Below the pieces are notes generated by a model. The model had not been told where the DNA came from, searched no databases, and saw only the letters and a list, made by a program, of their open reading frames with translations. Below are positions 7,352 through 14,162 of a stretch of DNA of 52,122 nucleotides, piece by piece. Source of the stretch: Streptomyces marokkonensis (lineage in GTDB: Bacteria; Actinomycetota; Actinomycetes; Streptomycetales; Streptomycetaceae); assembly GCF_008312835.1 (NCBI RefSeq), contig NZ_VSKS01000034.1, forward strand, positions 1 through 52,122. Direction: 5' to 3'. Numbering within the stretch: the stretch's first letter is position 1; every line of letters begins with the position of its first letter. The position numbers were made by a program, and so were the translations under genes.

Positions 7352-9598
7352 ATGCAGAACACCGTGACGCCCACGCACTGCCCCTACTGCGCGCTGCAGT
7401 GCGGGATGAACCTGACGCCGGCCCCGGACGGGACGGGCGTCGAGGTGAGTGAGCGCGCGGACTTCCCGGTGAACCGGGGGGCACTGTGCGGGAAGGGGCG
7501 TACGGCGCCGGCCGTCCTGTCACCGGCCGTACGGCTGACCTCGCCGCTGGTGCGGTCCGAGGGGGGTGCGCTGGTGCCCGCCTCCTGGGGGGAGGCGCTG
7601 GACCGGATCGCCGAGGGGCTGGGGCGTACCCGGGCGGAGTACGGGGCGGACGCGGTCGGGGTGTTCGGCGGGGGCGGGCTGACCAACGAGAAGGCCTACG
7701 GCCTCGGGAAGTTCGCCCGGGTGGTGCTGGGCACCTCCCAGATCGACTACAACGGGCGGTTCTGCATGTCGTCCGCGGCGGCGGCGGGAGGCAGGGCGTT
7801 CGGTCTCGACCGTGGGCTGCCCTTCCCGCTGGAGGACATCCCGAGGACCGGCTGCGTCATCCTCGTCGGGTCGAACCCGGCGGAGACCATGCCGCCGTTC
7901 CTGCGGTACATCACCGAGCTGAAGGAGAACGGCGGCACGCTGGTCGTCGTCGACCCGCGCCGTACGAGGACCGCCGAGCAGGCCGATCTGCATCTGGCGC
8001 CGCGCCCCGGCACGGATCTCGCGCTGGCGCTGGGGCTGCTGCACCTGGTGGTCGCCGAGGGCCGCACCGACGAGGCCTACGTCCGGGAGCGCACCGTCGG
8101 CTGGGAGGAGACCCGGGCCGCCGCGATGGCGCACTGGCCGGAGTACGTGGAGCGGATCACCGGTGTGTCCGTGCCCGAACTGCGGGCGGCGGTCCGGATG
8201 TTCTGCGAGCCCGGGGCCGCGATGGTGCTGACCGCGCGCGGGCCCGAGCAGCAGGCCAAGGGCACGGACACGGTGGGCGCGTGGATCAACCTGTGCCTGG
8301 CGACGGGGCGGGCGGGCCGGCCGCTGTCCGGGTACGGGTGCCTCACCGGGCAGGGCAACGGGCAGGGCGGGCGCGAGCACGGCCAGAAGGCCGACCAGTT
8401 GCCCGGTTACCGCAAGCTGACCGACCCGGCGGCGCGGGCCCACGTCGCCGGGGTGTGGGGCGTGGACCCCGACACGCTGCCCGGGCCGGGGCGCAGCGCG
8501 TACGAACTCCTCGACGCGCTCGGGACGGACATCCGCGCGCTGCTGCTGATGGGGTCCAACCCGGTGGTGTCGGCGCCGCGCGCCGCCCACGTCGAGGAGC
8601 GGATCCGCTCGCTGGACTTCCTCGCGGTGTGCGACGTGGTCCTGTCCGAGACGGCCGCGCTCGCCGACGTCGTCCTGCCGGTGACGCAGTGGGCGGAGGA
8701 GACGGGGACGACGACGAACCTGGAGGGCCGCGTGCTGCTGCGCCGCCGGGCCCTCACCCCGCCGGAGGGGGTCCGCAGCGACCTGGAGGTCCTGCACGAA
8801 CTGGCCGCGCGGCTGGGCGGCGGACGGAACCTGGAGAAGGGCTTCCCGACCGACCCCGAGGAGGTCTTCGCGGAACTGCGCCGGGCGTCCGCGGGCGGGC
8901 CCGCGGACTACTCCGGGATCACCTACCGGCGGCTGGCCGAGGAGAACGGCGTCTTCTGGCCGTGCCCCGCGGGCGGCCCGCCCACGCCGTCCGCGGCGGA
9001 CGGCCCGCCCGCCGCGGACTCCACCGGGACCGGCCCGGTGGACGCCGCCGACGCCGAGGACGCCGCGCTCGACGCCCTGCCCGACGACCCGGCGCGGGCC
9101 GACGGCGACGGCGACGGCACCGAGGCAGGCGTCCACCCCGGCACCCCGCGCCTGTTCCTCGACCGGTTCGCCACCGAGGACGGGCGGGCGCGGTTCGTGC
9201 CCGTGTCGTACCGGGCGGTCGCCGAGGAGCCCGATGACGAGTACCCCGTGCTGCTGACCACCGGGCGGGTCGTGGCGCAGTACCAGTCCGGCGCGCAGAC
9301 CCGGCGGGTCGACGAGCTGAACGCCGCCGCCCCCGGCCCGTTCGTGGAGCTGCACCCCCGGCTCGCGGAGCGGCTCGGCGCGGCCGAGGGCGACCCGGTG
9401 GCCGTGGTGTCCCGGCGGGGGCGGGCCGTGGCACCGGCGCGGATCACCACCGCGATCCGCCCCGACACGGTCTTCATGCCGTTCCACTGGGCCGGCGAGG
9501 GCCGCGCCAACACCCTCACCAACCCGGCCCTCGACCCGGTCTCCCGGATGCCGGAGTTCAAGGCGTGCGCGGTACGGCTGGAGGCGGTACGCCCCTGA
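7352..9598 (+). CDS. nasA: Assimilatory nitrate reductase catalytic subunit NasA
   Basis: Molybdopterin-guanine-dinucleotide enzyme that reduces nitrate to nitrite in the cytoplasm. Numbering from the alternative GTG at 7343, the N-terminal [4Fe-4S] cluster ligands are C13, C16, C20 and C49 (HCPYCALQCG, GALCGKGRT) and the Mo ligand is C141 in YNGRFCMSSAA. SNPAETMPP and the C-terminal molybdopterin-binding domain (VLLTTGRVVAQYQSGAQTR) follow. I prefer ATG 7352 (748 aa): GCAGGG sits 8 nt before it, and this start restores the same promoter-to-ATG distance as nirB. Oddity: about 65 residues rich in Ala, Pro, Asp and Gly interrupt the protein near residues 545-610 just before the C-terminal domain; they look like a disordered insertion. 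There is no extra C-terminal Fe-S domain, so electrons probably come from a separate reductase. Confidence 0.95.
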   Translation: MQNTVTPTHCPYCALQCGMNLTPAPDGTGVEVSERADFPVNRGALCGKGRTAPAVLSPAVRLTSPLVRSEGGALVPASWGEALDRIAEGLGRTRAEYGADAVGVFGGGGLTNEKAYGLGKFARVVLGTSQIDYNGRFCMSSAAAAGGRAFGLDRGLPFPLEDIPRTGCVILVGSNPAETMPPFLRYITELKENGGTLVVVDPRRTRTAEQADLHLAPRPGTDLALALGLLHLVVAEGRTDEAYVRERTVGWEETRAAAMAHWPEYVERITGVSVPELRAAVRMFCEPGAAMVLTARGPEQQAKGTDTVGAWINLCLATGRAGRPLSGYGCLTGQGNGQGGREHGQKADQLPGYRKLTDPAARAHVAGVWGVDPDTLPGPGRSAYELLDALGTDIRALLLMGSNPVVSAPRAAHVEERIRSLDFLAVCDVVLSETAALADVVLPVTQWAEETGTTTNLEGRVLLRRRALTPPEGVRSDLEVLHELAARLGGGRNLEKGFPTDPEEVFAELRRASAGGPADYSGITYRRLAEENGVFWPCPAGGPPTPSAADGPPAADSTGTGPVDAADAEDAALDALPDDPARADGDGDGTEAGVHPGTPRLFLDRFATEDGRARFVPVSYRAVAEEPDDEYPVLLTTGRVVAQYQSGAQTRRVDELNAAAPGPFVELHPRLAERLGAAEGDPVAVVSRRGRAVAPARITTAIRPDTVFMPFHWAGEGRANTLTNPALDPVSRMPEFKACAVRLEAVRP

Positions 9599-9601
9599 GA
9601 G

Positions 9602-9629
9602 TCCCCTGCGGGGGGTCTCCGGCAGGGGA
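9602..9629 (+). terminator. Hairpin downstream of nasA
   Basis: TCCCCTGC (9602-9609) pairs perfectly with GCAGGGGA (9622-9629) around a 12-nt loop, 4 nt after the nasA stop codon. There is no T-tract, which is common for Streptomyces terminators, so it may be a terminator or an mRNA-stabilising hairpin. Confidence 0.4.
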
Positions 9630-9678
9630 GATACCCTCACCCCGGCGCGCACGCCGGAGCCCACTCGCAGGAGACCAG

Positions 9679-10095
9679 GTGATCCTCCCCTTCTTCGTCT
9701 ACGGCACGCTCCGCCCCGGCGAGCGCAACCACGACCTGTTCCTGCGCGGCCGCACCCTGCGCGAGGAACCCGGCCGGCTCCGGGACGCGACGCTGTACGA
9801 GGGGCCCGGATACCCGTACGCCGTCGAGGAGCCGGGCGGCGCGGTGAGCGGGGAGCTGGTGACCGCGCTGCCGGAGGCGTACCCGGGGCTGCTCGCCGAG
9901 CTGGACAGGCTGGAGGAGTACGTGCCGGGCGGCCCGCGCAACCTGTACGAGCGGGTGGCGAGGGAGGTCCTGCGCGACGCGGACGGCACGGCGGTGCGCG
10001 CGTGGGTGTACGTCGCCGCGCCCGCCGTCGCCGCGCGGCTGCGGGCACGGGGGAAGCCGGTCGAGGGCGGCGAGTGGCGCGGGGTGAGGTCCTGA
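9679..10095 (+). CDS. Gamma-glutamylcyclotransferase-like (AIG2/GGCT) family protein
   Basis: A 138-aa protein with the GGCT-like fold signature at its N-terminus (FFVYGTLRPGERNH, residues 6-18) and the acidic active-site region LAELDRLEEYVPG (about 73-84) followed by YERV. Family members form 5-oxoproline or act on gamma-glutamyl-amine linkages; the substrate here is unknown. The GTG start at 9679 has a well-placed AGGAGA ribosome binding site (9669-9674), and translation from it begins directly with the first beta strand. A longer upstream reading to 9565 adds only non-conserved residues overlapping nasA. About 80 bp separate it from nasA; a functional link to nitrate assimilation is not evident. 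Confidence 0.85.
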   Translation: MILPFFVYGTLRPGERNHDLFLRGRTLREEPGRLRDATLYEGPGYPYAVEEPGGAVSGELVTALPEAYPGLLAELDRLEEYVPGGPRNLYERVAREVLRDADGTAVRAWVYVAAPAVAARLRARGKPVEGGEWRGVRS

Positions 10096-10568
10096 CGCCC
10101 CCTCGGCTCGTGGTCCTGCTCCCTCAGGTGCCCGGACCCGGGTGGCGCCGGCCGCCCGGGCGCGCCGGCGAGGGATGCTCCTCGCCGCCCGGCCCCGGGC
10201 CGGTTCCGGGGCGGATCACGTCCCCGGCGTACGCGTGGTTCACCACTGCCCCGCCGGCCGCGCCCCGGCGGCGTCACGGCCGCGCGATCCTCGCGGACGC
10301 GCCGGTCACCCGTTCACCCCCGCGCCGCGCACCCATCGGGTGCGTCTTCGCGTTCCGTTCGGGACGGCGCCGGTGACCTGCTGAAACGCGGTGAGGGCCG
10401 CGGCCGTACGGGTGCGGTCCGACACCCGTTCAGCCCGCCTCCTGACGCTTCCTCAGCGGGCGGTGACGGCCCGGTGGCACTTACCTCGGAGGGGCAGGGA
10501 CGCGTCCGACGGCGGCACATGGGGGTGCCGCGGGCCGGGTCCCCTTCCGTGAGCTCGAGGGAGCATCG
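10096..10568. other. Intergenic region of 473 bp
   Basis: No convincing coding frame: the open frames here are short, arginine-rich and lack ribosome binding sites. The last 70 bp carry the promoter and ribosome binding site (GAGGGAGC before ATG 10569) of the secreted protein gene. I see no RNA gene or strong terminator. Confidence 0.5.
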
Positions 10569-11135
10569 ATGCGACGTACCGTCCGGCTGCTGACCGGCCT
10601 CCCCGGCACGACCGGTCTGACCGGCGCCGCGCTCGCCGTGGCCACCGCGGGGCTGCTGGCCGCGCCGCCCGCGTACGCCGGGGAGTCGCACGGCACGCCG
10701 GCCGGGAGCCTGGAGGTGTACCCGTCGTCGGCCGCGCCGGGCGCGCAGGTGACGGTGAACACCGCGGTGTGCGGCGACGAGGGCACGGTCGCGGGCGACG
10801 CCTCCGCCGTGGGCGCCGGCCGGTTCACGCTGACGCCGAGCGCGCACGAGCGGGACGCGATCGGACAGTTCCAGGTGCCGCCTGGCGCGCAGCCGGGGAC
10901 GTACGAGATCGTCGCGACGTGCGCCGGGAGCGGCCGGCGGGTGGCCGGTGACCTGATGGTCACGCTGACGCCGGAGTCGCAGCAGGTGCATCCGCGAGGA
11001 AGTGTGAAGACGGGGGTCGGTGGCGCGCTGGGCCCCGACCCCGTGCAGACCGCGGCCGGTGTGACGGCTCTCGCCGTCGCCGCCGCGGGCGGTACCTGGC
11101 TCCTGCATCGCCGGGCGAGAGGCGACGGGATCTGA
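10569..11135 (+). CDS. Secreted, C-terminally membrane-anchored surface protein next to a sortase
   Basis: A 188-aa protein of unknown function. It has a Sec signal peptide (basic MRRTVRLL, hydrophobic core, AYAG cleavage region near residue 37), a short beta-rich extracellular domain of about 100 residues (SLEVYPSSAAPGAQVTVNT ... PGTYEIVATC) resembling an immunoglobulin-like module, then a Gly-rich segment (PRGSVKTGVGG), one transmembrane helix and a basic tail (LLHRRARGDGI). This tripartite end resembles a cell-wall sorting signal but has no LPXTG or LAXTG pentapeptide. The class F sortase gene begins about 120 bp downstream in the same direction, so it may be the cognate substrate; that is inference. 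Two cysteines in the mature domain could form a disulphide. Confidence 0.75.
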   Translation: MRRTVRLLTGLPGTTGLTGAALAVATAGLLAAPPAYAGESHGTPAGSLEVYPSSAAPGAQVTVNTAVCGDEGTVAGDASAVGAGRFTLTPSAHERDAIGQFQVPPGAQPGTYEIVATCAGSGRRVAGDLMVTLTPESQQVHPRGSVKTGVGGALGPDPVQTAAGVTALAVAAAGGTWLLHRRARGDGI

Positions 11136-11252
11136 CGGGCACCCTCCGCTGCCCGTCCCCGCCGGTACCGCATGTCCCCTCCCCCTCCGGGTCCGACGCC
11201 CCTCGCGGCCCGGAGGGGGGTACGGGGACCGACCCGAGATGAGGTCCAGTCC

Positions 11253-11903
11253 GTGACGCGCCGCAGGTTCCGCAGGACCGGGGGTCCGAGCAACGCAGCG
11301 ATAACCGCCGTCACCGTGCTCGCCCTGTGCTCCGGGATGCTGCTGCTGCGCGACGGGCGGGGGGACACCCCGCCGCAGCCGTCGCCCGCCCAGGCGCACA
11401 CGAGGGCCGACGACCGCAGCGCCGGCCGGTCCGCGGCGCCCGCGCTGCCGCCCTCCCCGCCGGACCGCGTCCGCATCCCCGCGATCGACGTGGACGCGCC
11501 CCTGACCGGCCTCGGCCTGACGAGGACCGGCAGCCTCGAGGTCCCGCCCGCCGACCGGAAGAACCTCGCCGGCTGGTACGCGGCCGGCACCACCCCCGGC
11601 GAGCGGGGCACCGCGATCGTCGCGGGTCACGTCGACAACGCCGACGGCCCCGCCGTCTTCTACTCCCTCGGCGCACTGCGCAAGGGCGGCACCATCGAGG
11701 TGGACCGGCGCGACGGCCGTGTCGCCGTGTTCACGGTGGACGCGGTCGAGGTGTACGACGCGCGGGACTTCCCCGACAGGAAGGTGTACGGCGCGGCGCC
11801 CCGCCCCGAGCTCCGCGTCATCACGTGCGGCGGCGGCTACTCGCCCACCACCGGCTACCGCGGGAACGTCGTCGTCTACGCCCACCTGACGGACACCCGC
11901 TGA
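11253..11903 (+). CDS. Class F sortase
   Basis: A membrane-anchored transpeptidase of 216 aa predicted to cleave a sorting signal of surface proteins. It has an N-terminal membrane helix (about residues 15-33), a Pro/Ala linker, and a sortase domain with the complete catalytic triad: H126 in AGHVDN, C192 in ITCGGGY and R203 in GYRGNVV. The GTG start at 11253 has GAGGT about 10 nt upstream and gives the usual short cytoplasmic basic tail. The frame extends to 11172, but the added residues are proline-rich and non-conserved. It follows the surface protein gene at 10569, consistent with an enzyme-substrate pair. It converges on the TSUP permease gene. Confidence 0.9.
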   Translation: MTRRRFRRTGGPSNAAITAVTVLALCSGMLLLRDGRGDTPPQPSPAQAHTRADDRSAGRSAAPALPPSPPDRVRIPAIDVDAPLTGLGLTRTGSLEVPPADRKNLAGWYAAGTTPGERGTAIVAGHVDNADGPAVFYSLGALRKGGTIEVDRRDGRVAVFTVDAVEVYDARDFPDRKVYGAAPRPELRVITCGGGYSPTTGYRGNVVVYAHLTDTR

Positions 11904-11936
11904 CCGGCCCCAGGCCGAGTCCGCCCGTCCGTGCGC

Positions 11937-12719
11937 TCAGGCCAGCCACTGCTCGTACGCCAGGTTCGCCACCAGGGCGAGGACGACCGTCAGCAGGACG
12001 ACGCGGACGAAGCCGCTGCCCTTCTTCAGGGCCGTGTGGGCGCCGAGCGTGCCGCCCGCCAGGTTGAACACCGCCATCAGCGCCGCCAGCTGCCACAGCA
12101 CCGCGCCCTGCCAGGCGAACGTCGCCAGCGCGCCGGCGTTGGTGCAGCAGTTGACGATCTTGGCGGTGGCGGAGGCGGTGACCAGGTCGAGGTGGAGCAG
12201 AGCGGTGAGCGCCAGCACGAGGAACGTGCCCGTGCCGGGGCCGACGAGGCCGTCGTAGAAGCCGATGCCCAGGCCGCCCAGGCCGATCGCGGCGAGGATC
12301 TGCCGGCGGGTGGCCGGACCGGTGGCGGGGGCCGTGCCGAAGGCGGGGCGCAGGATCACGAAGGCGGCGACGGCGAGCAGCACCACCATGATCACCGGTT
12401 TGAGGACCTCGGTGCTCATCCCGGCCGCGAAGAAGGCCCCGGCCGACGAACCGGCGAGGGCGGCCAGCCCGATGCGCACGGCCGTCCGCACGTCGACCGG
12501 CGCCTTGCGGGCGTAGGTGACCGCCGCACCCGTGGTGCCTACGATCGCGACCGCCTTGTTGGTGCCCAGCGCGTGCGCGGCCGGGGTTCCCGAGGGGAGC
12601 CCCAGCAGCAGGGCGGGCAGGAGCAGCAGCCCGCCGCCGCCGACCACGGCGTCGATCCAGCCTGCGGCGAGGGCGGCCAGACAGAGCAGGACGACCGTGG
12701 TGAGCGAGATGTCGGGCAT
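11937..12719 (-). CDS. TSUP (TauE/SafE) family membrane permease
   Basis: A 260-aa integral membrane protein with about eight hydrophobic segments and the duplicated half structure of the TSUP family. Typical motifs are AAGWIDAVVGGGGLLLLP in the first half and GFYDGLVGPGTGTFLVLAL in the second. Characterised members export sulfite or move sulfonates, sulfoacetate or other organic anions; the substrate here is not predictable. It is divergent from the nir operon with a 225-bp spacer that holds the GlnR-like array. That position makes a link with nitrite or sulfite handling conceivable but unproven. ATG start at 12719. Confidence 0.9.
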   Translation of the reverse strand: MPDISLTTVVLLCLAALAAGWIDAVVGGGGLLLLPALLLGLPSGTPAAHALGTNKAVAIVGTTGAAVTYARKAPVDVRTAVRIGLAALAGSSAGAFFAAGMSTEVLKPVIMVVLLAVAAFVILRPAFGTAPATGPATRRQILAAIGLGGLGIGFYDGLVGPGTGTFLVLALTALLHLDLVTASATAKIVNCCTNAGALATFAWQGAVLWQLAALMAVFNLAGGTLGAHTALKKGSGFVRVVLLTVVLALVANLAYEQWLA

Positions 12720-12883
12720 GGCCGCGAGCCTAGGGACGGGATAGATGGTGCGTCCATCAAGATGAGCGTTTATTGAGGTTGGCCTTCCGCCGGCCCCCGT
12801 CGGCCCCCGCCGGCCTCCTCACACCGGCGCCCCGGCCGCTCCGGGAAGCCTCACATCCACCCCCCGCTCCCGCTGAGGGCAGC

Positions 12884-12921
12884 GTTCCGCGCGGGAAACA
12901 GAGGTGATGCTGCCGGGTAAC
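12884..12921 (+). promoter_or_regulatory. GlnR-like half-site array upstream of the nir operon
   Basis: GTTCC (12884), GAAAC (12895) and GTAAC (12917) stand at offsets 0, +11 and +33, with the last one starting 28 bp before ATG 12945. The first pair is GTnAC-n6-GnAAC with one mismatch, the geometry of Streptomyces GlnR boxes. Offsets and distance are identical to the nasA promoter, and both share GTAACACC at the third element. Confidence 0.6.
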
Positions 12922-12944
12922 ACCCGCACCGCACGCTCGGGGAC

Positions 12945-14162
12945 ATGACCTCGAATGAGCGTGTGGTGGTGATCGGCTCCGGCCTCGCGGGCGTACGACT
13001 CGCCCGGCGGCTCGGCGAGCTCGGCACGCCCGTCACGCTGATCGGCGAGGAGGAGCACCGTCCGTACAACAGGGTGCTGCTCGCCGAGGTGCTGGCCGGG
13101 CGCTACAGCCCCGAGGTGATCGCCCTGCCGGCGCCCGCGGGCCTGGTCCGGGCCCGGGTCACCGGGATCGACCGCGCCGCGCGGACCGTCGCGTGCGCCG
13201 ACGGTTCGGTGATCGGATACGGCCGGCTGGTCCTGGCCACCGGCTCCAACCCCGTGCTGCCGCCGCTGCGGGGCCTGTTCACCGCGGACCACGAGCTGCC
13301 CGAGGGCGTGCACGCGTTCCGCACCATGGACGACTGCCTGGGCCTGGCCAAGGCGGTAGGGCCTGGAGTGCGGGCGGTGGTGATCGGCGGCGGTCTGCTC
13401 GGCGTCTCCGCGGCCCGCGCCCTCGCCGTGCGCGGCGCACAGGTCGTCCTCGCCCAGCAGGCCGGGCGGCTCATGGAACGCCGGCTCGACCCGGCCGCCT
13501 CCACGCTCATCGAGCGGTATCTGACCGGCCTCGGCGTGGAGGTGCACACCGAGTGCCGGGTGCGGGACGTGCGCTGCGCCGCCGGCGCCGTCCGCTCGGT
13601 GGAGATGGCCGACGGATACGCCCTCGACGCCGACCTCGTGGTCCTGGCCTGCGGGGTCCACCCGAGGACCGGTCTCGCCCAGGCCGCCGGGCTCGAGGTC
13701 CGCAAGGGCATCGTCGTCGACGACGAGCTGCGCACCTCCGACCCGTACGTCCACGCCGTCGGCGACTGCGTCCAGCACGCCGGCACGGTGTACGGCCTCG
13801 CCGCCCCGGCCCTGGAACAGGCCGACGCGCTCGCCGCGCTGCTCGCCGGGGACGCCTCCGCCCGCTACACCGGCACCCGCTCCCTGACCCGGCTCACCCT
13901 CACCGGTCCCGACAGCCCCTTCGACCTGGCCGCGTTCGGCGAGACCGAGGCGCTGCCGGGCGACGACGTCGTCCAGCTCACCGACGCCACCCGCGGCACC
14001 TACCGCAAGGTCGTCGTCCGCGACGACCGCCTGGTCGGCGGAGTCCTGGTCGGCGAACTCGGCACCGTCGGCGCCCTCGCGCGCGCCTGGGAGGGAGCAG
14101 AGCCGCTCCCGTCCGACGGCGGGCCCCTGCTCCACCTGCTCACCAACGACGGAGGCTCCTGA
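12945..14162 (+). CDS. FAD-dependent NAD(P)H oxidoreductase of the nitrite reductase operon
   Basis: A 405-aa flavoprotein homologous to the N-terminal reductase half of NirB. It has an FAD-binding GSGLAGVRLARRL motif at the N-terminus, an ATGSNPVLPPL motif, an NAD(P)-binding GGGLLGVSAARAL motif and a C-terminal FAD contact HAVGDC. It lacks the BFD-like cluster domain and the siroheme domain. In several actinobacteria such a stand-alone protein supplies electrons to nitrate or nitrite reductase (NasB-like, annotated nirB1 in S. coelicolor as I recall). Its stop TGA overlaps the nirB ATG by one base (TGATG at 14160), so the two are translationally coupled. Delivery of electrons to NasA, which here has no fused reductase, is a reasonable inference. 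Confidence 0.88.
   Translation: MTSNERVVVIGSGLAGVRLARRLGELGTPVTLIGEEEHRPYNRVLLAEVLAGRYSPEVIALPAPAGLVRARVTGIDRAARTVACADGSVIGYGRLVLATGSNPVLPPLRGLFTADHELPEGVHAFRTMDDCLGLAKAVGPGVRAVVIGGGLLGVSAARALAVRGAQVVLAQQAGRLMERRLDPAASTLIERYLTGLGVEVHTECRVRDVRCAAGAVRSVEMADGYALDADLVVLACGVHPRTGLAQAAGLEVRKGIVVDDELRTSDPYVHAVGDCVQHAGTVYGLAAPALEQADALAALLAGDASARYTGTRSLTRLTLTGPDSPFDLAAFGETEALPGDDVVQLTDATRGTYRKVVVRDDRLVGGVLVGELGTVGALARAWEGAEPLPSDGGPLLHLLTNDGGS

Noticed and set aside
13193-14161. In-frame upstream extension of nirB by about 320 codons
   Set aside because: The extension is an out-of-frame Arg/Pro-rich read of the preceding oxidoreductase gene. ATG 14162 overlaps that gene's stop in the usual way and starts exactly at the FAD motif.
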